64,000 bases of DNA from Candidatus Enterococcus ferrettii (GCF_017377655.1 NZ_JAFREL010000004.1:62001-126000), one strand, 5' to 3'. Counted from the stretch's first letter, positions 35,875 to 44,286 are shown. Notes: generated by a model from the letters alone, not told the origin. Translations and numbers: made by a program.

Positions 35875-36162
35875 CTATTCTCCTTTTAATTGAGCGTAAA
35901 TTGCGTTTAATACCTTCTCTTCACCCACACCTGTAATTAGCGCCAAACCATTGATCACTGGTGTTTCTAATTCATATGGAATTTTTGTAGTTGAAACAAT
36001 CAAATCCGCATCATCTGAATTTTGCTGTACAGAAGCTACATTTGTTTGAGAATAGTTCACATCATTCATTCCTTTTTCATTCAAGAACTCCATTACCTTT
36101 TCCGTTACCGCGGTTGACGTTGCGATACCTGTTGCACACACAAACAATAAATTTTTAGCCAT
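35875..36162 (-). CDS. PTS galactitol-type EIIB component (operon 1)
   Basis: 95 aa, EIIB-GAT fold. The phosphocysteine is in LLFVCATGIATST (Cys near residue 9). It passes phosphate from EIIA to the sugar. Small cytosolic protein between EIIA and EIIC genes, as usual for gatABC. Confidence 0.9.
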   Translation of the reverse strand: MAKNLLFVCATGIATSTAVTEKVMEFLNEKGMNDVNYSQTNVASVQQNSDDADLIVSTTKIPYELETPVINGLALITGVGEEKVLNAIYAQLKGE

Positions 36163-36173
36163 CTTTTTTCCTC

Positions 36174-36638
36174 CTAAAGGTTGATTTCTTCTCTTGCTAT
36201 TTGATAAATTTCTTCTTTTGTTCCTTGTTTAATCCGCTCCAATAATTCAGCTTTTGGTAAAATAGCCATCAGCTTTTGCAAAATATTTAACTGCTTATTT
36301 GACTGACCCAACGCCAATAAAAAGACAATTGATACCTCAATCTTTGTGTCATCCATCCCGCCCATAACTTCCATTTGTATTGGGGTTTTTAAGGTAGCAA
36401 TTGTTACGCGATTGTTATGAACAAATTTGGCATCGGTATGTGGGATTGCCACGCCGATCGGTTCAGTTGGCAAGCCGGTCGGAAAGCCTTCTTCTCGCTT
36501 AATTACCTGTTCTGGATACTCTGTCACAACATCTTGATCATCAATCAATGGTTGAGAAATGATGTTGATTAACTCAGGAAAATCCTTCGCTTCAATGTTC
36601 ACAAAAATATTTTTTACATTAGTTAGTGCTTCACTCAT
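36174..36638 (-). CDS. PTS EIIA component (operon 1)
   Basis: 154 aa from the ATG at 36638, chosen because GGAGG lies 7 bases upstream; a TTG two codons earlier is less likely. PTS EIIA type 2 (fructose/mannitol/galactitol) domain with the active His in VAIPHTDAKFV near residue 67. The start overlaps the aldolase stop by 4 bp. Confidence 0.9.
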   Translation of the reverse strand: MSEALTNVKNIFVNIEAKDFPELINIISQPLIDDQDVVTEYPEQVIKREEGFPTGLPTEPIGVAIPHTDAKFVHNNRVTIATLKTPIQMEVMGGMDDTKIEVSIVFLLALGQSNKQLNILQKLMAILPKAELLERIKQGTKEEIYQIAREEINL

Positions 36639-37483
36639 TGGCAAACCTCCACGGCATTCATGCTCAAAATTTTGGCATACACAGTTTCAAATACCGCATC
36701 CTCTGCGTTTTGAAGGACTTTGATTAAGTTCGCTTCCTGATTGTTTTCTTCGTACGCTCTTCCAACGCTTTTAATATAACTTTGTCGCAAGTCGCTGGCA
36801 ATGTTGATCTTGGCAACATTGAAATGAACCATTTGCTGAATATGTTCGTCAGGAATCCCTGATCCACCATGGATGACTAACGGTACTGGTGAAACTTCAT
36901 TGATTTCTTCTAGTAAAGCGAAATCAATTCGCGGTTCATCTTCCAAACCATGGACATTTCCTACTGAAATAGCCAACATATCACAGCCAGTTCGTTCCAC
37001 GAACTCTTTGACTTGGGCCGGATCGGTTTTCGAATCCGCCTCGCTGACGTGATCATCTTCTTTTCCAAGAATAGCACCTAACTCAGCTTCTACCGGAATC
37101 CCATAGGCTTTGGCAAAATCGACTGCTTTTTTGGTAAATGCAATATTTTCTTCAAAATCATAGGCTGCACCATCAATCATTACCGATGTAAAGCCAGCCC
37201 GAGTTGCCCGTTTAACATCTTCAAATTTTTTCCCGTGATCCAAATGCAAGGCCACCGGTGTGTCCATATCTTCAGCATAGCGAGCAACCATATCCACGAT
37301 ATATTCATAACCAGCCAAGCTAATATTGGTCGGTGCCACTTGAATGAAGGTGGGGATGCCACTTTCCTCAACTGCTCTTAAAATTCCTACTGTTGTTTCC
37401 AGATTCGTGGTATTAAAAGCACCTGCGATCACTTTTCTTTCTTTGATAATGTCTAATAATGTATAACCATTTACTAACGGCAT
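36635..37483 (-). CDS. class II ketose-bisphosphate aldolase (GatY/KbaY/Fba family)
   Basis: 282 aa from the ATG at 37483, chosen because GGGAGG is upstream and the longer frame would run into gntR. Zinc-aldolase motifs: LHLDHGKKFEDV near 80, VEAELGAILGKEDD near 132, VHGGSGIPDEHIQ near 205. In Gat-type operons it usually splits tagatose-1,6-bisphosphate or fructose-1,6-bisphosphate into triose phosphates. It begins 2 bases after the gntR stop and is the first metabolic gene of the operon. Confidence 0.9.
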   Translation of the reverse strand: MPLVNGYTLLDIIKERKVIAGAFNTTNLETTVGILRAVEESGIPTFIQVAPTNISLAGYEYIVDMVARYAEDMDTPVALHLDHGKKFEDVKRATRAGFTSVMIDGAAYDFEENIAFTKKAVDFAKAYGIPVEAELGAILGKEDDHVSEADSKTDPAQVKEFVERTGCDMLAISVGNVHGLEDEPRIDFALLEEINEVSPVPLVIHGGSGIPDEHIQQMVHFNVAKINIASDLRQSYIKSVGRAYEENNQEANLIKVLQNAEDAVFETVYAKILSMNAVEVCQ

Positions 37484-37485
37484 GC

Positions 37486-38226
37486 TTACATTTCCTCCCT
37501 TTGAAGTACCGTTCCAAGGTAGTACTTGTTCGCCTTCAGCCATACATTTCCGAATTCTACCGGCAATCCTCCTTCTAAATAGACTAATTGTTCCAGATGT
37601 AGGACCGGTGAGTCTGGAGCAACCTCTAGCTCTTTGCCTCTTTTTTCCCCGACCACTCTGGCAGCATATCTACTTTCAGAGTAAGCAATGTGTTTTCCGC
37701 TGACCTCTTCCATCACTTTAAACAAACTTTCTTTGTTGTAATCATGGTTTTCCACTCCAGGACACAGCTTGCTGTTGATCCTGTTTTCGATCAGCATTAC
37801 CTTTTCACCTTCAACAGACCGAATTCGTTTCATGTACAAATACTCTTCTCCGACGGAAAGATTCAACCTTGAAGCGATCTCTTTCGTTGCTTTGCGAAAC
37901 TCAGAAGTGATGACCTCGGTCTCATAAGCTAATTTTTGACCCTCCAAGGATTCAGCGAATGAGAGCAGTCCTTTGCCGAGAGAGTAAGAAATATTGTCCT
38001 CGGTTACATACGTGCCCTTTCCTTGAATCTGATACAGCAAACCTTCTTCTACCAGTAAATTCACTGCTTTTTTTACTGTTCCCCTGCTAACCTCTAAAGA
38101 TTTCATTATTTGATTTTCAGACGGTATTTGTTCTCCCTTCCCCCATTCTTCAGCATAAATATTGTTTCGCAAATAATCTGCTACTTGAAGATAAACTGGC
38201 TTTGAAACCTCTCTGTTAATGATCAT
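37486..38226 (-). CDS. GntR/HutC-family regulator of PTS operon 1
   Basis: 246 aa from the ATG at 38226, chosen for its near-perfect SD GGAGGTGATC. N-terminal winged helix (KPVYLQVADYLRNNIYAEEW, MKSLEVSRGTVKKAVNLL, about 8-70) and C-terminal UTRA effector domain (about 95-240). First gene of the operon. Regularly spaced TGTACA elements lie directly upstream, so it probably binds there and is relieved by a phosphorylated sugar. Confidence 0.9.
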   Translation of the reverse strand: MIINREVSKPVYLQVADYLRNNIYAEEWGKGEQIPSENQIMKSLEVSRGTVKKAVNLLVEEGLLYQIQGKGTYVTEDNISYSLGKGLLSFAESLEGQKLAYETEVITSEFRKATKEIASRLNLSVGEEYLYMKRIRSVEGEKVMLIENRINSKLCPGVENHDYNKESLFKVMEEVSGKHIAYSESRYAARVVGEKRGKELEVAPDSPVLHLEQLVYLEGGLPVEFGNVWLKANKYYLGTVLQREEM

Positions 38227-38264
38227 TTGATCACCTCCGATATTCATTTTGTTCCCACTGTAAA

Positions 38265-38322
38265 TGTACAAGCATAATCAACAGTGTACAAGACTGTTAC
38301 AGCGTGTACAACCGGGTACAAG
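38265..38322 (-). promoter_or_regulatory. phased TGTACA repeats upstream of gntR
   Basis: TGTACAAG at 38265 and 38285, TGTACAAC at 38305 and GGTACAAG at 38315. The starts are 20, 20 and 10 bases apart, that is, on one face of the helix. TGTACA is itself a palindrome. They are the best candidates for GntR operators controlling the PTS operon. Confidence 0.75.
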
Positions 38323-38454
38323 TTCATTGTAATCGGTAACATTAGAAAAGTAAAGGATTTTTTTATAGTTCTGGGCTATTCGGTTCATTGAATAACTCAT
38401 CCGCTACCTGGAAATTCCCTCCTAATTCCTTTTAAAAAAACCGCGAAATTATTC

Positions 38455-38500
38455 TAGAATCTCCAGGTATTAGAGGAATCAGTGGATAATTTACAGCAGA
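38455..38500 (+). pseudogene. remnant of a Crp/Fnr-type gene 3' end
   Basis: TATTAGAGGAATCAGTGG followed by ATAATTTA closely matches the last codons of the crp gene (32817-32843; LEELADNL in crp, LEESVDNL here). The next bases (TTTACATAAA) also recall the crp downstream sequence. The rest of the gene is absent. The Gat PTS operon 1 lies between crp and this remnant. Confidence 0.6.
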
Positions 38501-38517
38501 GACTTATTTACATAAAC

Positions 38518-38558
38518 AAAAAATCATCGCAGTCCAAAAAGGTGTGCGATGATTTTTT
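38518..38558. terminator. bidirectional terminator downstream of the YfcE-like gene
   Basis: Perfect 14-bp arms at 38518-38531 and 38545-38558 (core TCATCGCA/TGCGATGA) with A and T runs at the ends. It serves the minus-strand phosphoesterase gene at 38588. Confidence 0.9.
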
Positions 38559-38587
38559 CCTATCATTGATGGTTGCAAAATGTGCCG

Positions 38588-39127
38588 CTAAGCTAGTTCT
38601 CTTTGACTCACAACCTGTACCACCTCATCAATGCTGATGGGCTTGTAGTCAATCATATCTACTCCGACATTCATAGCAGTTACTCCTAACATATCTTTAA
38701 AGTAAGCCGTACGCGTATTATGAACGTGGCCATATAAGTGAATGGCTCCTTGATAAAAGCCATCCCACTCCAAAATAGGATAGTGAAATAAGACGAATCT
38801 TCTTTTATTGTATTTAAACGAATAGTAATCCTTCACCCATTCAAACAGCGTAGAATCAAAATCCTCATCCCTTAAATAGTTTTCGTGGTTTCCTTTAATC
38901 AGGTATTTTCTGCCACGCAGCTTTTTTAGGATTCGATTGGCTTGTTCACCAGTCCCTCTGTAAACGAAATCGCCCAAAATATAGACTTCATCCTTTGGCG
39001 ATTTCACTACCTGGTTCCAATTATTAATCAGCTGTTTGTTCATCTCAGTGACATCCTGAAATGGACGATCGCTAAACGTAATCACAGCTTCATGATAAAA
39101 ATGAAGATCCGCAATAAAATATTTCAT
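38588..39127 (-). CDS. metallophosphoesterase (calcineurin-like)
   Basis: 179 aa from the ATG at 39127, where the family-typical MKYFIADLHFYH begins; AAGGAG lies close upstream. Motifs: DLHFYH near 5, LGDFVYRG near 56, KGNHENY near 82, HYP near 115 and GHVHN near 135. Small single-domain phosphoesterase of the kind found alone in Firmicutes and phages, substrate unknown. No operon partner. Confidence 0.85.
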   Translation of the reverse strand: MKYFIADLHFYHEAVITFSDRPFQDVTEMNKQLINNWNQVVKSPKDEVYILGDFVYRGTGEQANRILKKLRGRKYLIKGNHENYLRDEDFDSTLFEWVKDYYSFKYNKRRFVLFHYPILEWDGFYQGAIHLYGHVHNTRTAYFKDMLGVTAMNVGVDMIDYKPISIDEVVQVVSQRELA

Positions 39128-39443
39128 TTTCTCCTTCTTTCTTGCTACTGAAGCAAAAATCATCTTGGCTTTTAGACGATTTCGTCTAGCAACATCAATA
39201 CATCACTTCATAAATAAACGTAATAGACGCTTCTCGAAAACCGGAAAAGATTTTTCAAAAAGCATCTATTTCAAACAATAGTTAATAACTGCTTTCACTG
39301 CTCTTGATTTTCCATCTCAACCAATTTCGTTGCTACAGAGCCTATTCACCAACAGATTTTAAATTTCTTTGCAGTCATATCTGTTGGTCAGTCATCCTTT
39401 TATCGCCCTTTCTCTACAATCCGTTTAACTTGTACTTTCTATC
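39128..39443. other. intergenic region with inverted repeat
   Basis: About 315 bases without a gene. It holds a perfect 10-bp inverted repeat, ACCAACAGAT (39348-39357) and ATCTGTTGGT (39379-39388), without a U run. It could still act as a terminator for the lipoprotein gene. A short TAGACGA/TCGTCTA repeat lies near 39173-39188. Confidence 0.6.
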
Positions 39444-40169
39444 CTAAGGCTGCTGCAATTCAGGATATTTTTTTAGTAAATTGTCTGCAGTTTGAGCAAT
39501 TTGACTGTTCGTTGCGTTGCCAGCGTTAGCAGCTAGTATTTCTTCATCCGGGATGGCAGCCAAAACATTTTCGTCAAAGCCTTGATTTTGCTGCATCGTT
39601 GTTCTGACCATTTCGGCTCTTTCATGATCAGACGGTCTTGCCGACTGACTAATCTCTTCAGCCGGTGCTTTCGGCTCCACCATACTGGTGTCTAAATATT
39701 TTTTGGATACTACAATCCAATCTTGGTCCGGTTGGCTCAAGTAATATCCTGCTTCTTCCAAAAATCCGTCACTATTCACTCTAAATACATCTAATGTGTC
39801 GATCTGGGCGTCTGCTGCTTCAACCCTAGCATATAATAGCTGGTCCTCTTTGGTTTCTAAAATAATTTCGTATTTCGAATCCTGTAAAGGATCCATGCTG
39901 GTCCTTTTACGCCATATGGCTGCAACCCACTGCTTCATTTGATCAATAGTTAGATTGCTAGTATCCACGACAGACTCCCTTGTCTCCGAGGTGCTGGTAG
40001 TGCTAACAGCCGCTGGTTCTTTAGAGCTTGAATGTTGGCTTATTGATGATACTTCTTGAGTAGAGACCAGACTATCCGAACTGCTGCTATCCTTTTCATC
40101 CACATTTCTACAGCTGGTCAGCAAGAAAATGGATATTAAGACCGAAGATAATAAAGCTATTCTTCTCAT
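39444..40169 (-). CDS. putative lipoprotein of unknown function
   Basis: 241 aa. Signal peptide with lipobox LLTSC (lipid Cys near residue 20), then a Ser/Thr-rich linker to about residue 70. A folded region with NLTIDQMKQWVAAIWRKR and a beta-rich part follows, then a C-terminal tail with repeated Asn/Ala (LAANAGNATNSQIAQTADNL). Similar serine-linked lipoproteins are common in enterococci, but I do not recognise a defined family. SD GGGAG 8 bases upstream. It is anchored on the outer face of the membrane. Confidence 0.75.
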   Translation of the reverse strand: MRRIALLSSVLISIFLLTSCRNVDEKDSSSSDSLVSTQEVSSISQHSSSKEPAAVSTTSTSETRESVVDTSNLTIDQMKQWVAAIWRKRTSMDPLQDSKYEIILETKEDQLLYARVEAADAQIDTLDVFRVNSDGFLEEAGYYLSQPDQDWIVVSKKYLDTSMVEPKAPAEEISQSARPSDHERAEMVRTTMQQNQGFDENVLAAIPDEEILAANAGNATNSQIAQTADNLLKKYPELQQP

Positions 40170-40239
40170 ATAGAAATCTCCCTTTCAATAAAAAGCAGTG
40201 TGCTCTTCCTGTCAAACTAAGTATGACTTTGCGAATCCT

Positions 40240-40401
40240 TTACTTTTCCATATCTCTTAAATCTTCTTGCTTTAAATTCGTTTGCTCAACTACATACTTC
40301 ATCACCGTTTTAAACTCTTCGATCGTAGCATTTTCTGATAACTCAAATATACTTTTATGGTATTTTTCAACAATCCGTTTGACTTCTTTCTTCTCACTCA
40401 C
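40240..40401 (-). CDS. small hypothetical protein, 53 aa
   Basis: GTG start with codons for a charged helical protein (VSEKKEVKRIVEKYHKSI, then NATIEEFKTVMKYVVEQTN) and a TAA at 40240. The GTG overlaps the stop of a decayed upstream frame, as in coupled genes. Codon use looks protein-like, and a plus-strand ORF over the same bases has no SD. No family recognised. Confidence 0.5.
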   Translation of the reverse strand: MSEKKEVKRIVEKYHKSIFELSENATIEEFKTVMKYVVEQTNLKQEDLRDMEK

Positions 40402-40403
40402 CT

Positions 40404-40577
40404 AATACGTCCCTCACCTTTTCACGTGATCTTAAATCAAGCTCCCGAACACCTAGCAGCTGTGTTTCTTTTATTGAACCTCATTGTCTGAGGTGCTTTT
40501 GCGTTTTTCGCACTTTCTTAGACACCAGTTAAATACGCAGCTTCCTCTACTTTTTCGAACGTTCGGTTCTTGCTCAT
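40404..40577 (-). pseudogene. decayed small gene upstream of the 53-aa ORF
   Basis: An ATG at 40577 with SD GGAGGGG opens MSKNRTFEKVEEAAYLTGV, then a TAA at 40518-40520. Reading continues in the same frame for about 25 codons. A neighbouring frame supplies KETQLLGVRELDLRSREKV and RDVLGE, ending at the GTG of the next ORF. The picture is a broken gene of about 60 codons. Another short frame (MVLLEDIKNAFKYLDKLW) lies just upstream near 40620-40688. Confidence 0.45.
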
Positions 40578-40688
40578 GCTTAGACCCCTCCAGTTCTTAA
40601 TTGCAATTATTATATCATTTGTTATTTAAGATCCAAAGTTTGTCTAAATACTTAAATGCGTTCTTGATATCCTCTAGCAAAACCATAC

Positions 40689-41165
40689 TTAATGTCCTCT
40701 GCTGTCATGTTGTGTGGCTGCGTCATGAAAACTCCCGAGGATGTAATACCCTTCTGCTTTTTCCAGCTGTTCCAGTTGAGAAAATTTGATCAAACTATTC
40801 ATTGCTGGACAGTTAGCAGACAGATCCTCTGCCACAGACCAAACCAATCGCTCATAAGCTGGCTCAGGAAGTGCCGCCGTCTCAAACCACCGATTTATCT
40901 CTGGGACAGAAAGCTCTGATTTGACTAGAACTCCAGCCCAAATTTCCACGTGATTGCCGGTTCCAGTTGTATTCCCGCAAAAGCTGTAGGTTTCAATCCG
41001 TTCTGTTTCGGGAGGCAATGCTATTGAGGCATAGCTTTTTTCGAATTTTTTTGCTCTGGCATCGTTTATTGCAGGACAGATCAGGATAAAGCTAACAATA
41101 TAAAGAAGAATGCTTGTAGTCAGTGCTATTAATAAGCCAGCTGACACTCGTTTGATCCACTTCAT
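40689..41165 (-). CDS. hypothetical membrane-anchored protein
   Basis: 158 aa. One N-terminal TM helix (about 8-32, LLIALTTSILLYIVSFILI) followed by an extracellular domain with paired-looking Cys (C33, C63, C118 approx.) and the stretch IWAGVLVKSELSVPEINRWF. No family recognised. It stands alone and its role is unknown. Confidence 0.65.
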   Translation of the reverse strand: MKWIKRVSAGLLIALTTSILLYIVSFILICPAINDARAKKFEKSYASIALPPETERIETYSFCGNTTGTGNHVEIWAGVLVKSELSVPEINRWFETAALPEPAYERLVWSVAEDLSANCPAMNSLIKFSQLEQLEKAEGYYILGSFHDAATQHDSRGH

Positions 41166-41483
41166 AAGTCTCCTCCTCTAAGTATTCTTCTTTGATTATA
41201 GGTGAAAATAGGCTATCCATTCAGAACATATCTATTTTTTCCTGAAATAAAAATAATTACCTTAGCCGAATTATTCTGAAATCGTTATTTTAAAACTACC
41301 GAAAACCCTTTATTTCGTGCAAAAGGATATTTGGAAAATCAGTCAATCGTTTTTTATTTTTTTCGTTTAATTTTTTTAAAAATATTTGCTAATTCAGAGA
41401 CTTTTCATATAGTAAACTTGATAAGAAGCAGCTATTCATTTTGACTACTAAAAAATAATTACTTAAAAAGAGGAGCCTTACCT
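41166..41483 (+). promoter_or_regulatory. intergenic region with promoter for the basic-tail protein
   Basis: About 318 very AT-rich bases. A plausible plus-strand promoter is TTGCTA (41386-41391), 16-bp spacer, TATAGT (41408-41413). No other structure stands out. Confidence 0.6.
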
Positions 41484-42485
41484 ATGAAAACAACTGAACT
41501 TCAAAAACGGACGATCTTTAGCACTCGAAAACGGGAAAATCTTGAATTAAAATTTGAACAAGCTTATCAAGCTTCCAAAGAGGAGGCAACGCATCATTCA
41601 AAAAATGTGGCGCATCTAATCCAAGCGGCTGTAGTCGTTATGGTTCGCAATGCTTTTTATGTGGGTGATTTTTCTTATTTGGCGAAAAATTTGATTCGTA
41701 AGATATTTTTAGAGGGAGAAGTTCCGACTTCCGTTCGCCATCTATGCATTTATTTTGAGGATTATTTTACACAAGAAGAGTGGCAACTGGTTATCAGCCA
41801 TTTATATAAAAACCAAAAAGAATACCACCAGCTTACCGAGGAAACTCGTCTACACATAAAACCTCTGCGCCCAGCACTTACTTCTGGTGTACAAACCGGT
41901 GAAAGAAAGTTAAACTTGAAGGCCTCTTTCCTGGACGAAAAGAATAAAATGCACACCTGGAGTCTGAGCAATGTCGTCGCTTGTCTTACAACCAAGGAAC
42001 GCATCGATCTTTTAAATATTTTTGGCGAGTTGACCATTTTCCAAAAGGACGGCCTGCGCCAGTTTACCGAAGTCGTTTGGATGGATTTTGCCATCGATGA
42101 ACGCTTCCGTGACTTTGACGTTCGGAACGAAGAAGATCCCTTCCATAAACCAAAAGAATCAGCCCAAAACCAACCGAAAGAAGCTCCAGTTAACAAACAA
42201 TCAACAAAAAAATCCGTGCCGAAGAATGGTGTCAAAGAAAACTCGAATACCGCTCAGTCAACTACGTCCGCTCAACCGCCTGCTGATCAGCTGGAGCAGA
42301 GACAACCTTCAGACAAGTCGAAGAAGAAAAAGACTGGCAAGACCCCGACGGATCGAATGCCCAGCTGGAAAAATTCAACTGCCTACGGTAAAAAACCAAA
42401 AGAAGAAAAGGACCTCGAAATAGAAAAGGTGGTACGAAAGAAAACCGGTAAGAAAAAGAATCGCAAACGGAATAAACGGAAATAG
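41484..42485 (+). CDS. hypothetical protein with long basic disordered C-terminus
   Basis: 333 aa. Residues 1-215 look folded and mainly helical, with a hydrophobic helix at about 45-62 (HLIQAAVVVMVRNAFYVGDF). Residues 220-333 are low complexity, rich in Lys, Gln, Pro and Ser, ending in a dense Lys/Arg block. Such tails usually bind nucleic acid or acidic polymers. SD GAGGAGC 8-9 bases before the ATG. No family recognised. Monocistronic. Confidence 0.7.
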   Translation: MKTTELQKRTIFSTRKRENLELKFEQAYQASKEEATHHSKNVAHLIQAAVVVMVRNAFYVGDFSYLAKNLIRKIFLEGEVPTSVRHLCIYFEDYFTQEEWQLVISHLYKNQKEYHQLTEETRLHIKPLRPALTSGVQTGERKLNLKASFLDEKNKMHTWSLSNVVACLTTKERIDLLNIFGELTIFQKDGLRQFTEVVWMDFAIDERFRDFDVRNEEDPFHKPKESAQNQPKEAPVNKQSTKKSVPKNGVKENSNTAQSTTSAQPPADQLEQRQPSDKSKKKKTGKTPTDRMPSWKNSTAYGKKPKEEKDLEIEKVVRKKTGKKKNRKRNKRK

Positions 42486-42501
42486 TCTTTTTTGGAAGGC
42501 G

Positions 42502-42553
42502 CCTAAAAAAAGCCAATGAACCTCTTTGTATTGGGCATTCATTGACTTTAGGT
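42502..42553 (-). terminator. terminator of the CmpB-like gene
   Basis: CAATGAA (42514-42520) pairs with TTCATTG (42538-42544), extended by CCTAAA/TTTAGG ends. A U-rich side lies on the minus strand. It sits between converging genes. Confidence 0.7.
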
Positions 42554-42563
42554 GATCCTGCGT

Positions 42564-43271
42564 TTATTTGTGGAACTTCAAGTTCGGGTAGTTTTTGATG
42601 ATTCGACTCAAGTTATGGTGCTTGAGCTGTTTTGGTCTGCTCTCCAACAGTTTCAACACTTTATTTCGGCCAGCAGAAGATTTATGATTGGTCACCAAAT
42701 GCTTTAAGCGGAACTCTTTTATTGCGGCATTTTCAGGATCAGAGGTATCCACCACAGTTTCCACTTCTTTTTTCGTCGTAAGAGTGAAAAAGAGTGTGGA
42801 AAGGACATCACTGGCGAACAAAGCAGCCAAAATAATGGGACCTAGATGGTTGGTAGCAGTAATAAAATCATGAATTGCATCTTGAATCATTGGATTGATA
42901 ATTTTAATCAGCAATAAGCAGCCAACACCCCAAAACAGGGAAACTGGCACAGCTACTCGACCTTCAATATTCAGCGGAACGTGAGTATAATCCCACAATT
43001 TCATATTGAACAGCTTTTCCAAGAGCCAGCTGGTGACAAATTCGATGATGGTCACAATTACTACAATATTGAAATACAGATTAAGCAGTGTCCCTGCATT
43101 GCTAGGAACTAGCAGCAGCACAGCAGAAACACCAAAGCCATATACGGGACAATAGGGTCCAAGTAAAAAGCCGCGATAGACAAAATGTCGGGCTTTAATC
43201 GAACAGTAAATACTTTCCCATAGCCAGCCGATAAAGGCATACACAATAAACGTCATAAATAATTTATCCAA
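42564..43271 (-). CDS. putative ABC-transporter type IV family membrane protein (CmpB/PF06541-like)
   Basis: 235 aa with about five TM helices in residues 1-165, then a charged cytosolic tail. FIGWLWESIYCSIKARHFVY, then RGFLLGPYCPVYGFG, is the family hallmark. Function is unproven in most bacteria. The start is TTG with AGAGGTG upstream. Stands alone. Confidence 0.8.
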   Translation of the reverse strand: MDKLFMTFIVYAFIGWLWESIYCSIKARHFVYRGFLLGPYCPVYGFGVSAVLLLVPSNAGTLLNLYFNIVVIVTIIEFVTSWLLEKLFNMKLWDYTHVPLNIEGRVAVPVSLFWGVGCLLLIKIINPMIQDAIHDFITATNHLGPIILAALFASDVLSTLFFTLTTKKEVETVVDTSDPENAAIKEFRLKHLVTNHKSSAGRNKVLKLLESRPKQLKHHNLSRIIKNYPNLKFHK

Positions 43272-43454
43272 AAAATTGCACCTCTCTTATGCATACAGTA
43301 TAGCAAAAATGCATCTTTAAGAACAAAATTTTAATAATTTGATGAAATATCTGTACACGGCTGAAAACTGTATGGCGATTTCCTACCTCTTCAGCAGGTT
43401 ATTTAACCGGTGCGCTGTTGTTAATCAGTATTTCTAGCTTGCTTTAAAAAGGCT

Positions 43455-43892
43455 CTAATGACTAATCGACACAGCTGCTCGCAAAGCTAGCTGGTAGGTT
43501 TCAAAGCCAAATCCGCAGATGACGCCTGCTGCTTTTTCGGCAAGGACTGAATGATGCCGAAACTCTTCTCGAGCATGCACATTGGACATGTGCATTTCTA
43601 TGAACGGCACCTCTAATATTTCCAACGCATCGCGAATTGCGTAGCTATAATGAGTCCAAGCTCCTGCATTGATAATCACCGCGTCAACCTTTTCTTGATA
43701 ACCTTGGTGGATTCGCTCTACCATCTGGCCTTCATCATTGGTTTGATAGTGTGCAATGTCAACCTGCAGATCTTTAGCTAAACTTGCCATGTTATGGTTA
43801 ATTTCATCTAGGGTCACGGTTCCATAATGTTTCGGATTACGTTGGCCAAACATGTTGTGATTTACTCCATGCAGCATTAAAATCTTTTTCAT
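43455..43892 (-). CDS. type II 3-dehydroquinate dehydratase-like protein
   Basis: 145 aa, the normal size of AroQ. The catalytic Tyr (NPKHYG near 23), QTNDEGQMVERIH, NAGAWTHYSYAIRDAL, the catalytic His in EMHMSNVHAREEFRHHS near 98, and the Arg after it are all present. The N-terminal NGPNLN-type loop is altered to HGVNHN, and the usual Pro of NPGA/NPAA is Ala. It is last in a CoA-transferase operon, not a shikimate operon. It may act in a catabolic route on quinate-like or another hydroxy-keto acid rather than in aromatic synthesis. Confidence 0.85.
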   Translation of the reverse strand: MKKILMLHGVNHNMFGQRNPKHYGTVTLDEINHNMASLAKDLQVDIAHYQTNDEGQMVERIHQGYQEKVDAVIINAGAWTHYSYAIRDALEILEVPFIEMHMSNVHAREEFRHHSVLAEKAAGVICGFGFETYQLALRAAVSISH

Positions 43893-43911
43893 GTTCTTTC
43901 TCCTTCAATCA

Positions 43912-44286
43912 TTATTGCCAAGGAGCTACCTGCAAGGCTTTTTCTACGGTTCCTGTTTTTGCCTGCAGAATCTCCAGACATAGACCATCTGGCAGCTCTA
44001 ACCAATTTTCACCTTGAGGCAAGGTTTTCACTTCATAAGTGCGAATTTTTTCCAAGGCAGTCTGCTGATCTTCAGCCATAATACCTAAATGTCCCAGCTT
44101 GCCAGCAGTATGATTTTCCGGAACTTCAATTAGTTGAATGCCGCCATACAACCAAACCTGTCTTGGTTGTCCGGCTTCTTCTTTGCGCATGCGTTCGGTG
44201 AAGTTCAGAGTATTCGCAAAAAATTCAATGTACCAGTCGATATCAGTGACGTAAACGGCCACGTGTTCAATATATGCTTTATTCAT
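43912..44286 (-). CDS. small VOC/glyoxalase-family protein
   Basis: 124 aa single VOC domain (KAYIEHVAVYVTDIDWYIEF, then KLGHLGIMAEDQQTALEKI, and LPDGLCLEILQ). His near 7, His near 68 and Glu near 107 are likely metal ligands. It overlaps the reductase stop by 8 bp. Members include epimerases, isomerases and dioxygenases; the substrate is unknown. Confidence 0.8.
   Translation of the reverse strand: MNKAYIEHVAVYVTDIDWYIEFFANTLNFTERMRKEEAGQPRQVWLYGGIQLIEVPENHTAGKLGHLGIMAEDQQTALEKIRTYEVKTLPQGENWLELPDGLCLEILQAKTGTVEKALQVAPWQ

Noticed and set aside
40223..40405. Plus-strand ORF of 60 codons
   Set aside because: No SD and a composition unlike a protein. The opposite strand carries a better small ORF with coupled start.
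41762..42235. Minus-strand ORF of 157 codons opposite the basic-tail protein
   Set aside because: Shadow of the plus-strand gene, with Cys/Ser/Trp-rich composition and no SD.
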